A stretch of 64,000 nt of DNA from Sycobia sp. Sy_11 (GCA_018907035.1 JACCIC010000049.1:1390001-1454000); one strand, 5' to 3'; positions 36,974 to 49,357 are shown, counted from the stretch's first letter. The notes: a model not told the origin generated them from the sequence alone. Program-made: numbers and translations.

Positions 36974-37047
<74 letters not shown>
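36964..37047. repeat. (CA)n-(CG)4-(CA)n microsatellite
   Basis: 84 bp of alternating purine-pyrimidine: CA units, a CGCGCGCG core at 36981-36989, then about 29 further CA units. Long Z-DNA-prone tract. Confidence 0.96.
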
Positions 37048-37049
<2 letters not shown>

Positions 37050-37149
37050 TCTTCTCGCTCATAGGCGTATTTCTATACACCTCGATCCTCCACCTCGTAA
37101 ATTTACGGTGGGCCGTGCACCAAAGCTCCTTATTTTGGCGCACGCGATT

Positions 37150-37151
<2 letters not shown>

Positions 37152-37207
<56 letters not shown>
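37152..37207. repeat. (AT)28 microsatellite
   Basis: Pure array just beyond the CA tract, separated by 104 bp of GC-richer unique DNA. Confidence 0.97.
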
Positions 37208-37209
<2 letters not shown>

Positions 37210-37915
37210 CGCGAACTTCGTAGTGGATTCTCCGTGTACAAGTCCTGCGCACGGACAGAGGGTTGGGAAAGGGGCGAATGAGCGATGTGACCTCGTCACG
37301 GAAGACCGGCCGAGACGCTTAGCTTCATCGCGGGGAGGGACCTCTCTGTGTGTGGCTATCATCCCCTCCCCCTCCCGCCCGGCCCTGCATGATTATACGC
37401 TTGAGAACGCAAGACGATGATCTTCGCGGGTAGGGTGCAGGGGCAGGGACGTTCGATCGCAATGAGGTTGTAAAATTCGCGCCGCTGGAAAGGATGTGTG
37501 TGTGTGTGAGTGTGTGTATTTGTGCATGCGTGCGTGTAAATGCTGAGGCAAACTGATGGGTGGCGATAGTTGGGGGGCAGGATATAAAGTTTTGGCCTGG
37601 TCGCGTGGCATAGAAGACGCGCGTTCTCATCGCCCTCGCGAGTCTAATGATTCGTCGCACGTGCATGTGCGTATATGCATGCAGGTATGTATGTGTATAA
37701 CATAACGTTAGCAGGAGATTTGCCGTATCCGCGCGGCAGGAACGCGCGCGCATTGCCGTCTATTTTATTTTTAGCATTTCTTTGCCAGCGCATTCACTCA
37801 TGTATATATAGATATCTATATAGATTACCGATATAACGAGCAACAGGCCGGAGTTAAATTTGAAATGTCATTTTCGCGTCGAATGTATAACGGTTTCGCT
37901 TTGTCATCGCGGGAC
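37208..37915. other. GC-rich non-coding DNA
   Basis: Island-like sequence with a GT-rich patch at 37496-37520 and the perfect palindrome tatatagatatctatata at 37805-37822. No gene. Confidence 0.5.
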
Positions 37916-37968
<53 letters not shown>

Positions 37969-37980
37969 GGGAGAGAGGGA
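37916..37980. repeat. (GA)n microsatellite, about 32 units
   Basis: GA array with a TA step near its start and GGG interruptions near its end. Confidence 0.95.
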
Positions 37981-38247
37981 TGAATAGAGCAAAATCTTTT
38001 ATCGCGCATTGTTGGCGCCATTGTTCTAGGCTTTAGTGCACCCTTAAAATGCATAGCAGTAAATCTCAGGATGTCGTGTGTATCTATAGAGACGCACGGC
38101 AACCGGCATATAGAAATGAAATAATGGGCGTTAGAAAAGAGAGAAGGGGGTTGCCGATTTAATTTTAAACATAGTCACGATAATGTAATAAAGCTATTTT
38201 ATTATTGTTACATTGTGTTGTATCGGGCAACCCGGATTTTTTCTCTG

Positions 38248-38278
<31 letters not shown>

Positions 38279-39010
38279 TTATATTAACATTTAGAAGAAT
38301 GATATAATGTTTTATTCGTTCTAAGCAATCTTATGCCAATGTTCTATTATTGAATTAATTAAATATTTGTTCACGTAATCAATGATACGATTCGGTTGGC
38401 TACGAACGCGTAACGGAGTTAACATCGATTGTACTTATTATTACATTATATCTTAATTTAGAACAAAGTTTACTCGGAAAACTAAGCTTTATTGGAACAC
38501 TTTAAATAAATCACTGATAATTTTATTGCATCCTTATGCTAATATTCATGGATAATACTTATATTTATTCAATTCTTATCGGATTCCAGAAATAAACAAT
38601 AAATTTAATTAATTTTGTGATTCAGTTAAAGTATAAATCCGTAATATTGGAATTATTCCTTAAAATGTATCTCTTTTTCGTTATTTCTAATATAATAGCC
38701 AGTTTTTACACTGTTAAAATACGTCTAATGGGCAATGTTCACGAATTAATTATGCCAAGAGCGAAGAACAAAGGACAGGCAAGAGAGATCGAGTTCAAGA
38801 AGCATTCGCGCGCGCGCGCACACAAACGTAACGTTATAACCCTCGGCAACGTTGAGCCAACTTAGAATCGGGCTCGACGTCCATATTTACGTACAGCCAT
38901 TGCGTCTGCACGCTGGAAGCAAGAACCAGAACAGGATTTCCCCGCGACATTTAGGCCAAACTTGTACCAATGTTCGCGCGGCTGTAGGTGGGAGGCGGTG
39001 GGGAAGAGGG

Positions 39011-39013
<3 letters not shown>
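37981..39013. other. AT-rich non-coding DNA with CT array
   Basis: (CT)13 at 38253-38278 and CGCGCGCGCGCA alternation at 38808-38821. Otherwise AT-rich, becoming GC-richer after 38830. No gene. Confidence 0.55.

Positions 39014-39057
<44 letters not shown>
39014..39057. repeat. (GA)22 microsatellite
   Basis: Pure array. Confidence 0.97.
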
Positions 39058-39768
39058 CTGGGACAAAGAACGTACACGTGCGAATGAGCATTGCCCACGG
39101 GGAACTAGATGAGAAAGAAAACATTTATGTATATAAACATGCATACGTACGTATATATATATAGATCTACACACATACACACACGCACGCGCGCACACAC
39201 ACACACATACACATATAATCGTGTATATACAGACAAATGCGTAAAGGGGAGGATTGGGCGGAGACGTGAGGGCGGATCGCAATCAGAATCGGAATGATGC
39301 CAATTCAATAGCCATTTCGGTACATATATATATATATACTCGGTGAAAAATGTTCTAGCTAAAGTTATAATATTAATCAATGATTTAATCACAAGAAGCA
39401 GCACGTATCCCATCAAAAAATTAATATTTTCCAATATATTTTCAGATAAACTTTGCGAGGCAAATGGTAAAATTTTCAAAATTTACTATAATAATTATTA
39501 GCATATAATCATTATCCCGCGTATAGGTATAATGCGGTACATGATTGTATAGGTCGATTATCAGTTGGATACTTTCCAGCGCCGCACTTCTCTTTTTAAA
39601 TTATACCGGCCCGATAATGCGCGTACGTAAAATGGGCATAATTGCAACCGGACCGTTATATTGATATTCGACGCGGGGTATACTCGGGGAGACGCGGCAC
39701 GTTGAAAGGTTCTATCGGGCACATAAAATTTTCAAATTTTTCAGCCTCTTTATAGAATATTGAAGCCT

Positions 39769-39772
<4 letters not shown>
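39058..39772. other. mixed DNA with alternating CA/CG tract
   Basis: A CA tract with GCACGCGCGCAC in the middle lies at 39165-39214. The repeat-free stretch 39530-39760 is balanced in composition and might be a regulatory block; no gene is seen. Confidence 0.45.

Positions 39773-39817
<45 letters not shown>
39773..39817. repeat. (AT)22 microsatellite
   Basis: Pure, followed by ACACACGC. Confidence 0.97.
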
Positions 39818-39822
<5 letters not shown>

Positions 39823-40284
39823 GCTTTAGTCGTAAAAGTCGATTATAAGCGAGCTCACAGATCTTCCTTTCCTCATACTCGGCTATCTATAAAGTATCCA
39901 TCTAAATTCATCGTGTGCTTTACGAGCTTAAAATATCAATCGAGTAGACTTTTCGACCCGTCGCTCCTATATTACACACACACGCGCACGCGCGCGCAAA
40001 ATGAAATGAACGTACCATCCATCATATTTTACTTCGATCGAAGAATTTCTCTATTCTGTGTATAGATATAGACACGCGGAGAAATATTCGAGTGAGAGAA
40101 AAACCCCCTTCCCTTATCCGAAAAATCTCGGTTACAAACACTTTCCATCTCGACGCGCTTTATCAATCCCCCTCCCCTAGCCCGTCCGCACGGCGGAATC
40201 TCGCCATATAATAATGTATGGAAAATCTCGAAACGCGCCTGGTGAAATTCCTCTGTCCCGACACCCTCCCCCACCCCCTCGCTC

Positions 40285-40287
<3 letters not shown>
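39818..40287. other. mixed non-coding DNA
   Basis: A CA/CG alternation at 39975-39999 and C-rich patches at 40168-40178 and 40262-40279. No gene. Confidence 0.5.

Positions 40288-40321
<34 letters not shown>
40288..40321. repeat. (CT)17 microsatellite
   Basis: Pure array with a CTCTCAC lead-in. Confidence 0.96.
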
Positions 40322-40325
<4 letters not shown>

Positions 40326-40898
40326 ACCGCGATAAATTCAACGGGATGGCTCCCACGTAAGCTCGCTTTGTCAGATCTTCCCTACCCCCCTCGTCGCTCA
40401 TCTCACGGTAAAGAAAGAGCATACCGTACGGCGATGGAAGAAGATGGGGAATGGGAGGGGGGGGGTCGGCTGGCGTTGGCGAAAGGGACTCAACGGCGGC
40501 GATGGTGGCGGCGTTGGGTGCCTTCCTCCTCCCCTCCCCCCTTACTGCCCCGCGCATAAAGGAATCGTGCGGCCGACGTCGCGGGCCGCCACCTTTTACC
40601 TCTGGTGCAATAGGTTACATGGGCTGTTCCACGCCAATCTCTGGATTAGAGAGAGAGAGAGAGAGCGAGGGCCTCTTGATCCTCGAGAGCCTTTTTCGCA
40701 ATCGCCCCCGCGCGCAAGCGCGTCTCGTTATAAAGGAGCGCGCAGATTCCGCGCCTCTCCGCTATCCGCACGCGGGCCCCTGTCGCAATCTCTCGCGCTT
40801 GACGCTTTTCTTTTCTCTTCCCTTCATGTCTCCCCCTCCCTCCTCAACAGACCGCCGTCCCCCTGTAGAGAATTTTTCTGACAAATCCCCTGAACAGC

Positions 40899-40899
<1 letters not shown>
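40322..40899. other. GC-rich island
   Basis: CpG-rich with a G9 run at 40457-40465, a C-rich patch at 40526-40545 and a short GA run at 40648-40666. Long frames here (145 and 178 codons, plus) run on into the downstream GT/GA arrays and are not genes. Confidence 0.5.
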
Positions 40900-40935
<36 letters not shown>

Positions 40936-40936
40936 G

Positions 40937-40974
<38 letters not shown>
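40900..40974. repeat. (GT)17-(GA)17 compound microsatellite
   Basis: GT units 40900-40933, a short AAGTGTA bridge, then GA units 40941-40974. Each array is pure. Confidence 0.97.
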
Positions 40975-40977
<3 letters not shown>

Positions 40978-41110
40978 GAGACAGTGACAGCAAAAGAGAG
41001 GAATGCCGCCGCTGAGTCTGCACTGCTGTTGTAGGAGGCTGATCGCCTTGTAATCCTCGCTTGCTTCGCGAATCGTCCGATCGTCTTAGCTCGGTCTCTT
41101 GTCTTCTTGG

Positions 41111-41116
<6 letters not shown>

Positions 41117-41161
<45 letters not shown>
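41117..41161. repeat. (TA)22 microsatellite
   Basis: Pure; followed at 41163-41188 by a degenerate (ACGG)n-like tetranucleotide patch. Confidence 0.97.
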
Positions 41162-41164
<3 letters not shown>

Positions 41165-41188
41165 GGACGGACATGCGGACGGATGGAC

Positions 41189-42793
41189 GTCTACGACATG
41201 TCGTTGAGAGCATCTTTTTCTTTTTGTACGTTTTATCAGCGCCAGAATTATTATACAGCCGCTTCTATACTTTTTGCGTATCGGGCATGATAAAGATTCT
41301 TCTTTTTGGCGTGCCCATCATTTATCATATCAATTGAAAAAATTGTAATATGAAACTTTATAACGTCGCAAATTATTCACAATTAAGGTAAAACTCGGAA
41401 TTTATAATAATAAGATAAAAAACATTTTTAAAGTCTAGTTATAGTAATATACACGTATATAATACTAAATTATAAAAAGCTACAAATAATAAAACAAACA
41501 AAATAAAGGAAATTCCACTTCCTACTCTCATGGATAGTACTTAAGTATCGTTGGTTGTTTCTCTTTGTACCTATCTATTTTTTTATCAACGCAAATTAAA
41601 AGCATAAAGTATTCTATACGAACATATAAATGAAAAGTTTTATTGTCGCTCACTTGCAATATATCAGTTATCAATCGCAATATATTGAAATCCAGTATCG
41701 AAAATCGAAATCCATATGTATTATAGATACGATTAAAATACATTACAGAAAAAGACAATCAATAGACGAAAAATTATGGAGGTGCTTTTTAATGATTTTT
41801 TTTGAAGAATCGTCAAACTGATCGAGAGGTTATATCCAGATTAAAAATGTCTAATTTCCAGATTCTAAACAAACATCAAACTATCAGTCCAAATTCATAA
41901 GTATTCATAACCCAGGAAATAATAATAACACTGTAAAATGAGGGGCGTATGTAAACAGTTTTATTTAGTTTTATAGTTTCGTTTAAGTCGATATGTTGCA
42001 CTTGATTATGTAAATCTTTATTTTTATATTTTGTCATGATCTTTCTTCGAGATTTCATTATGATTTGATACAAAAATTACAGAATAACAATAAAATAAAA
42101 ACATTGTACATATGTATCGGATACAGCTAGATATGATAAAAATTAAATTAAAGATAAACGACGAAACGAACTAAATTGTAGGATTGAGGAAATCATTTTT
42201 GATTTTGAAGCATACAGATGATCAAAAAAAAAAATGGATAAAAATTGAAATAAAGTTGTTCACGCCATTTTTATTACAGTGCGAGATTATAACGATTGAT
42301 AAAAATTTATAAAAACGAAAAACCTGAAGATTTCGAAAGCTTTCGCATCAACCTCGCCATTCGACGGCTTTTTCAGCAAAAACAAAATTTGCTTAAAAAC
42401 CGTCCAAATCACTTTCCTACCCCAGCGCCCGCCCCGTGCCACTTCTTCTCGCTTCCCTTCCGCCTAACCCACGTCCAACGCAATTATAAATATACGAACG
42501 CTTTTAGGTCGCTTCGCCTCTTATAAGTACGCAACCGGCATTATAAGGACCGCCGAGAGACGAGCGAGCGTGCGCGCTGGCTCTAAAATATACATTCTCT
42601 CGCGCGTCGGCCACACAGGACAAGGAAATAAAACAAGGATGCGCTGGGACGGGCGGCGGGCGGGTCGGGTAGCGGGGTGGTGCGCGGGGGCGGGGGTTGC
42701 CGCGCCGAAAATAGCCGTCTAATAATGCAATGCGGAACAAGTTTATTCTGGTAGCGCGCTCGTCTCTATGCCCCCTTCCCTCCGCACGCTCGA

Positions 42794-42795
<2 letters not shown>
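41189..42795. other. AT-rich DNA ending in a GC-rich block
   Basis: AT-rich and gene-free to about 42340. A GC-rich block at 42410-42770 holds a G-rich run (42650-42690, GGGCGGCGGGCGGGTCGGG-type tracts) that is a plus-strand quadruplex candidate. Confidence 0.5.
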
Positions 42796-42826
<31 letters not shown>

Positions 42827-42891
42827 ATCTGTCTCTTCCTTTACCCTTTATTTTTACCCTTCCTCCGCCTTCACTGGGTTAACGCGAATGC

Positions 42892-42935
<44 letters not shown>

Positions 42936-42975
42936 GCACGCGGATGCAGCCTCTCTCTCTCTCTCTCTCTCTCTC
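42796..42975. repeat. CT array, (TA)16 and second CT array
   Basis: Degenerate CT array at 42796-42827, pure TA at 42899-42931, and (CT)12 at 42951-42974, clustered within 180 bp. Confidence 0.93.
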
Positions 42976-43891
42976 GCTCAGCTGCTTCCTTTTTCCTTTT
43001 TCTGCGCGAAAGAGACTCGTGCGCCTAGATTGGAGCGGACGGTAGATCAAAAACACGGACGAATGCAGGCGCGTGTGCAGCCGCCTTGTCGGACGCGCGC
43101 TCGTCCTCTCTATACAGTAAGATCAAAGTATTTTATACCGTGAAATATTCGTTTAAAGTTTATGCAATTATTATTTAATTTTTGCGATCGATCGGCTCGA
43201 TTTTTTTCCCTGTTCTCGTTGTAGCGTTGCGAAGGGAATGGAAATAGAAAGCTGTATTATGGTTGATTTCTTACATATATATATATAATTGACTTTTACT
43301 TAAGTAATAAAATAGCAACGAATATCGACATCTCTATCCTGAAAAAGTATAAAGGAATGCTTTATGAGTATCGATTTTCTATTATAATTATGGCCCTATT
43401 ATTGGATTCGCCGATTCAAATTCGAAACTGCTCAGGAAAGTTAATATTTATGTCAAATACAAACATTTTTTACGACGTAATAAAGCACATAAATAAAATT
43501 AATCACTCTTTGTCGATTTAATGAAGATTAACGGGGAACTTAAAATATAATATAATAAAAGAATAATGTTGTTGTAAATTACTATCTACCTATTCTTCAT
43601 AAATAAAATTATAGCTTTCTTATTTTTTCTTTTGTGAAGAACTTTAACGTTTCCTAAAATTTAAATTTACGTTTCAATATAATTTTTAAACTCCTTAAGA
43701 ATATTGTTACTTTCCAAAGGTTAAACATATTTAAATAAATACAGATTCACGAGCTCCATATCACCAATGAAACATTGGTCTATTACAACAATACAGTTTA
43801 TTAAAGTCTCTTTTTTTGAATTACATTTCAACAATATCATGGGACCGAAAATTCTTTCTTATTTCGTTCAATTCAAGAGTTTTCAGAAAAG

Positions 43892-43894
<3 letters not shown>
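42976..43894. other. GC-rich edge then AT-rich DNA
   Basis: CpG-rich to about 43095, then AT-rich with nothing recognisable. Confidence 0.55.

Positions 43895-43937
<43 letters not shown>
43895..43937. repeat. (AT)21 microsatellite
   Basis: Pure array. Confidence 0.97.
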
Positions 43938-43941
<4 letters not shown>

Positions 43942-44312
43942 TTATATTTAAATCAGTTTGACACTTCTTTCTTATTGTATAGAAGAAAAAAATCTATTTC
44001 AGAAGGACAAATTTAAGAAGATAAAATAAAAGTAAATTTTTTTAACGAGTAATTAACCAAAAACAAGGATGATACACGTGTAAAACTATAGCCGTACCAC
44101 TCCATAATTTCATGTTCAATTTTAAAGCGAGAAAATGGGGAATGAGAAAAAAAAGCTTACAATAACGCAAAAGTGAGAAGAAAAGAAGGAAAGAGAGGAG
44201 GAAAACGTGTGGCTGGTCGCGAGACGCCATAGTCGGCGATGATGGGCAGAAGAGTAGGGAAGAGGCGAAGCCAACATCGGGAGAAAGATCGCAGTTTCAA
44301 GCTGGCGTGGAG

Positions 44313-44314
<2 letters not shown>
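43938..44314. other. AT-rich then purine-rich DNA
   Basis: No gene; purine-rich from 44170 to 44314 leading into the GA array. Confidence 0.5.

Positions 44315-44359
<45 letters not shown>
44315..44359. repeat. (GA)22 microsatellite
   Basis: Pure array. Confidence 0.97.
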
Positions 44360-44360
<1 letters not shown>

Positions 44361-44724
44361 CCTTTAGGCGAGCAGGCGCAATTTTATTGCTTTTGGCGCC
44401 GGGCTGTTTAAGCCGAAATAACAGGGTTTAAATTGTTACACGCACGGTTTACGTGTGTATATAGACGCTGAAGGATCGAGCACAGTAATAGAGAGATACG
44501 TGCGTACGTAGGCATTGGGCAACGAAAGTGGCGCTCCGCGCGCGGCGATTCTTGCTCGCGAGAATCGAAATTCAAGCCTTTTTTTCGTATCTCACAATTA
44601 CATTTTTTTCTCTCTCTCGCCTTTCCTAATAGAAAAATAGATGAGTCGGCGGCACTCGGCACCCAAGCATTGAAAAGCTTCTCGTTTGCGCTAAATTCTT
44701 GAGTTCCGGAAAAACTGCTCTTAA

Positions 44725-44730
<6 letters not shown>
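44360..44730. other. unique block, possible regulatory sequence
   Basis: Balanced, repeat-free sequence, with AATTTTATTGC at 44381-44391 followed by GGCGCCGGGC. No coding frame is supported. Function not shown. Confidence 0.3.
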
Positions 44731-44819
<89 letters not shown>

Positions 44820-44826
44820 CGTATAT
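44731..44826. repeat. long interrupted (AT)n microsatellite
   Basis: AT units 44731-44782, one ACAT interruption, AT units to 44811, then ATACATATACGTATAT. Total about 96 bp, nearly all self-complementary. Confidence 0.97.
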
Positions 44827-45204
44827 CTTCGGATTAAAGAGCCCTGCAAACGATGATTTTTACGAGAGCAATATAAAAATAATTCGATTGAATGGTATTT
44901 TCGTTGCATCTCTGATGGTTGAGAATCCGCAGCGTCGCAATATGTGCCTCATTTGCTTTTGAAATAAACATTATATATATATATATTTATTTTACGAACA
45001 TATATTTCACCATCGACATCTCGTTATAACGATTCCAAAATAGTTGATAATACCAGCTTCATCCGATATAGGAGCTAGGAAAGAGCGAGATAAAACGTCC
45101 TAAAAAAAGAGAAAAAAAGAAAAGCACACACGCAGCGATAAACTGTAAATAAGCGGGGTCGATCGAAACCCGCGCACTCTGCAGCTCTGAGCGGCGTGGC
45201 CGTT
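44827..45204. other. mixed non-coding DNA
   Basis: Short (TA)8 at 44972-44986; nothing else recognised. Confidence 0.5.

Positions 45205-45230
<26 letters not shown>
45205..45230. repeat. (AC)13 microsatellite
   Basis: Pure, followed by ATATAAATATATATG. A GC-rich block (45290-45465) then leads to the TA array. Confidence 0.95.
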
Positions 45231-45235
<5 letters not shown>

Positions 45236-45472
45236 AATATATATGCACATATATATGGAGGTACTATACACACGTATGCGAAGCTAATTAAAGTCGTTAC
45301 ACCCCGCGGGAAAACTCGCGGCGCGGCTCTCTCTGTGCGCGGAGATAAGGGTCGAGGCCGGAATGAGGAAGTGCGCGAACGAGCGAGCGGGACGGCTGCG
45401 CGGAAAAGTCCGCGAAGATGTGTGTGGTGGGGGTTGGAGGAGCGAATTATACGCGATGTATGTGTCTGTGTG

Positions 45473-45474
<2 letters not shown>

Positions 45475-45541
<67 letters not shown>
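45475..45541. repeat. (TA)33 microsatellite
   Basis: 67 bp, the longest uninterrupted TA array in the window. Confidence 0.98.
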
Positions 45542-45544
<3 letters not shown>

Positions 45545-45609
45545 TATGAGTAGCATCGTCGGCGCGAGAATCGATAAATAGGCACGGTGGTATAGCGAGG
45601 TAAGACGGA

Positions 45610-45611
45610 GA

Positions 45612-45644
<33 letters not shown>

Positions 45645-45646
45645 TG
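45610..45646. repeat. (GA)n microsatellite
   Basis: GA array with one GTGA step. Further degenerate GA patches continue to 45785. Confidence 0.95.
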
Positions 45647-46319
45647 AGATGGGGCGGGGAAGAGAGAAGGGAGGTTGCGGAGTTGAAGAACACGTTACGT
45701 GACTGAGGCACATAGCAAAAGATAGAGAGAGAGAGAGGGGGGGAGAGAGAAAGAGACAGGGAGTGAGGGCTGGAGAGATAGAGAGTATATGTCGGCTTAT
45801 AGAAGATAAAAAGAGAGAAGCACGGGAGCGAATGCGTCTTTGCTAATCTCTTTTTCCACCCCTCTCATTACATTGCCGCACGCGGGAGGGGGGTGGGGAA
45901 GATTTGGATGTATGATCGAGGTAATCGGGATGGAGTAAATTAACGTGAATAGAGGAGCGTACGATGAGAGGCGACAAGAGGGCAAGAGCTGACGCTTTAG
46001 CTTTTGAAAATAGATCTGGAGATCCGAAGAAGAGAGACGGAAGTTCGAAAGTCGTGTCAAGTCCTAGAGAAAAAATTATATGAAGGGTGGCGAAGTTATG
46101 TAGAAAGGTCGAGCCAGCTTTAGGCGATGCGTACACTTATCTACATCTAACTACATCCTACTATATCTTCCAACAGCACAGAAGGAAATTATACTTAATT
46201 TTTATCTGGGCAATTGGATAAAAAATATTAGATATTTATTTTACAATCTATTCTTACCAATAATATATTTATATCAATGTACTTTGAAAATGTTAACAAG
46301 AAATTAATATATATATACA

Positions 46320-46323
<4 letters not shown>
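45647..46323. other. purine-rich then AT-rich DNA
   Basis: Degenerate GA/GGGG patches at 45722-45785, a G-rich patch at 45885-45899, then AT-rich. No gene. Confidence 0.5.

Positions 46324-46408
<85 letters not shown>
46324..46408. repeat. (AC)42 microsatellite
   Basis: 85 bp of pure AC units, the longest pure array of any dinucleotide here. Confidence 0.98.
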
Positions 46409-46410
<2 letters not shown>

Positions 46411-47424
46411 ACACGCATTAGACAATCAGATTCTAAATTTTATCAAGTGAATCCGTACTGGGAAGGAGCATGTTCTGCAAGAGAGATACCTGTATAACGG
46501 CACATTATACGCTTATCTTACTTTGGCATAACTTTGTCCCATTCTCTGATTGCGTTTTCACAGAAAGGGGACGTCGAAATTGACGCCAGCGCAGACACTC
46601 GACAAATTAGGTAACTTAAAGCGCTGTTATTACTTTATGTTCCTAACATATGCCATGAAAATAAAGAGAGCTTTGTACGCTATCACATTGTAAACAGTTC
46701 GGAATCACAAGGCGGACTGATTTGATCGTTCCAATTTTTTTTTCTTTCCGCGAAATTATTCAATGCGACGTTTCAACCGTCGAAAAAAAATGAAATTTTC
46801 CTACGTAACAGCTGTACGTTTATTCTTCCAACATGGGCAGTAGAAAAACGCTGAAATATTAAAAAAAGTAATTTCCGAAAGTTGGGGGAAAAAATTGGCT
46901 GGCGCACACGCCGAATCGTTTAAGTAGTGCAAGCCCGGTGCGGCGAGCCCGCCCATACGTAATAAGAAATTCAATTGGTATATCTTTATTTTATTCAGTA
47001 ATCGTGATTACATTTTTTGTACATCTTTTTCAGACAATCTAAATAGTAGTCGTAAACTGTACTTTTAAAATCGAGTTTGAAGTAAAATAAAGCTTTGCTG
47101 CGCGTAGTGAATAAATTTGTAATTGAATTTCAAATTTTATCAATACAATGAAGAAGGAAAAATGTTCGCTCGAATTATTTTTCAGTATGTAGATCCGTAA
47201 ATTAAAAGTATTAAAGTTTCATTCATTGATCTAAAAATCAAAAATATTACAAACGATTGAGTTTTTCCAAACATATTTAGAAAACTAGCTTTATTATTGC
47301 TCATCTTAAAATTTCCTTTCGTTAGATTTTCAAACAATTTTAAATGATATCTATATATTGATTTAATATTTCGATTTCGAAATACATGCGTGTGATTGAA
47401 ACATCAGAATTTGCTTAGGGAAGA

Positions 47425-47427
<3 letters not shown>
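46409..47427. other. unique then AT-rich DNA
   Basis: Repeat-free balanced sequence from 46440 to 46960, with a small GC-rich patch at 46900-46960, then AT-rich. No coding frame is seen. An old mobile element is possible but unsupported. Confidence 0.4.

Positions 47428-47459
<32 letters not shown>
47428..47459. repeat. (GA)16 microsatellite
   Basis: Pure, then a (GATA)3-4 patch at 47464-47479. Confidence 0.95.
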
Positions 47460-47460
<1 letters not shown>

Positions 47461-48782
47461 CAGATAGATAGATAGATATCGAGAAAAATCGCTCTCCTCT
47501 TTATAACAAAATCGAAAGATAATATTCCACTTTTCCACCTTACTCGAGTATTTCGATTCCACGGGTCACACGGGCATCGTTAGTTGTTGCATACTCGAAA
47601 TGCATACCTGGAGAGAAAAAGAAAGCTAAGAGAGGAAGATAGAGAGAGAGAGAGAAATAGAGAGAGATCAGAAAAGTTTACACTGATCGCGTTGCCGCAT
47701 ACCGCGCACAGGGACAGAGCGGGAAACTGCGATGTTCCTCCTCGAGGGGGGGGGGCAGAAGGCTACGGCGCGTAAAGCGCCGACCCGACTCACGTTCCAT
47801 TTCTTTTCCCCCCTCTCTTTTTCTTCCCCATTTCTCTCGTCTACACGCTCTCCCCTCCTCCCTCCTGTCCCCTGTCGACCCGTAGAAAATGTTAATTGCG
47901 CTCTTCGCGCTCTGAGTAGGCAGGGGAAGTAGCTCGAGCCTTATCTCTTCACATTTTTGTTCTCCGATTATTTTTTTTTTCTTTTTTTGCAAAAGGGAGA
48001 AAGGTATCGAGGAGAAAAAAGAAAGGGACATTCAAGCGTTCTTTAAGCGTATTACTTTTTAACATTAGGCTGGCCGAATGCACGGCTCCGCATCGGTTCA
48101 AATCCAAATGGCTCTTGAAATTCTAGAGCGATCGATTTATAAGTCAAAAAATATGTATATAATTAGCAATTACCTTTTGCATCAATTTTTCTACTTTAAT
48201 TTTATGAAACGTAAGGTTAGCCTTCAGTAACGTATACATTTAATGGGCACATATAGTAGGTTATTTTCAATTAATCAGCCCATCCATAAGACGTCCATTA
48301 TGTTTCCTAATAGCAAAAAATTTGATAAATCAATTTAGATGTAAAAAAGGAGATATCGAATATTTTATGCCACCTATCCTAGACGTATTCGCTCTTGTAC
48401 TCCGAATTTTGTGTATGACGTGCGCTATAACCGGCAGATACGTAACTACGAATAACATCCTTACAGATATAAGTCGAGCTCACCGCGACGATCGTATGAG
48501 AACGAGAAGCCGTGAATAGTTGGAAGGCGTTACGAATACGCGGAAACGTAGTTAAAAAGCCGAAGCATCAAAAGTGATGTGTATCTGCAAGTGTACGTGT
48601 GTCCGCATGTAATATGGAATGACTCGACATAGCAGATACGAAGACCCAGAAACCATAGGCAATTAGATTTGCTGGCGAACATTCGCTCGGTCCAATTCCA
48701 TCGTTTCGGCATACATTGCCGTCCGATAAAACTCTCTCGCCTGTCTCTTCATTCTTGCCACGAGCAGCAATCACGGCTACAG

Positions 48783-48785
<3 letters not shown>
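47460..48785. other. mixed non-coding DNA
   Basis: A short GA patch at 47640-47668, a G10 run at 47746-47755 and a pyrimidine-rich run at 47790-47875. AT-richer beyond 48030. A B-box-like string at 48094-48106 has no T-stem, so no tRNA is called. Confidence 0.5.

Positions 48786-48828
<43 letters not shown>
48786..48828. repeat. (AT)21 microsatellite
   Basis: Pure; paired with the array at 49018 across a 189-bp unique spacer. Confidence 0.97.
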
Positions 48829-48839
<11 letters not shown>

Positions 48840-49015
48840 GATACACGCTTACAATCAGGATTCCATGTCCATCGATTGATTTTCTCCCAGTCCCCCAGAT
48901 TTATATATGTCCCCTCGCTTCTCAACCTTTTTTCCGCGATGTAAGGCGAGCCGTATTTTTTTCCCGCTCCCTTTCTCCCTTCATGGCATCAGAGGCGCTC
49001 GTCTATCACTTCTCC

Positions 49016-49017
<2 letters not shown>

Positions 49018-49062
<45 letters not shown>
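49018..49062. repeat. (AT)22 microsatellite
   Basis: Pure array. Confidence 0.97.
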
Positions 49063-49065
<3 letters not shown>

Positions 49066-49249
49066 ATAGTATGCGGAACTGCGAGGAAATTGCTCGCTCT
49101 GCGGCGGGAAAAAATCTCGAGGCGGTGGCGCGAGTCGACATCGGTCGGTTCGTTCGAGCGACGACGGATGTGGACTATAATGCGATTTATAGTTTTCCAG
49201 TAAAGATCTTTGAAAGGCCGATGGGGTTTTTTGAAAATAAAGAATAAAA
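49063..49249. other. GC-richer unique spacer
   Basis: Unique CpG-containing DNA; no feature recognised. Confidence 0.45.
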
Positions 49250-49357
49250 GAGAGCGAAGGAGAGTAAAAGAGCGAGAGAGAGAGGAAGAGAGTAAGAGAG
49301 GAAGAGAGAGAAGTGAGAGAGAGAGAGAGAGAGGAAGACGGAGAAAGAGAGAGGGAG
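49250..49357. repeat. degenerate (GA)n purine tract
   Basis: More than 100 bp of almost pure purine on the plus strand with frequent AAG and GTGA interruptions. Confidence 0.93.

Noticed and set aside
45100..45711. 203-codon minus-strand open frame
   Set aside because: Dominated by IY and SL repeat translation with CpG-rich filler.
48090..48110. B-box-like GGTTCAAATCC on the plus strand
   Set aside because: T-stem pairing fails after two bases; the upstream A-box-like word is too close for a tRNA.
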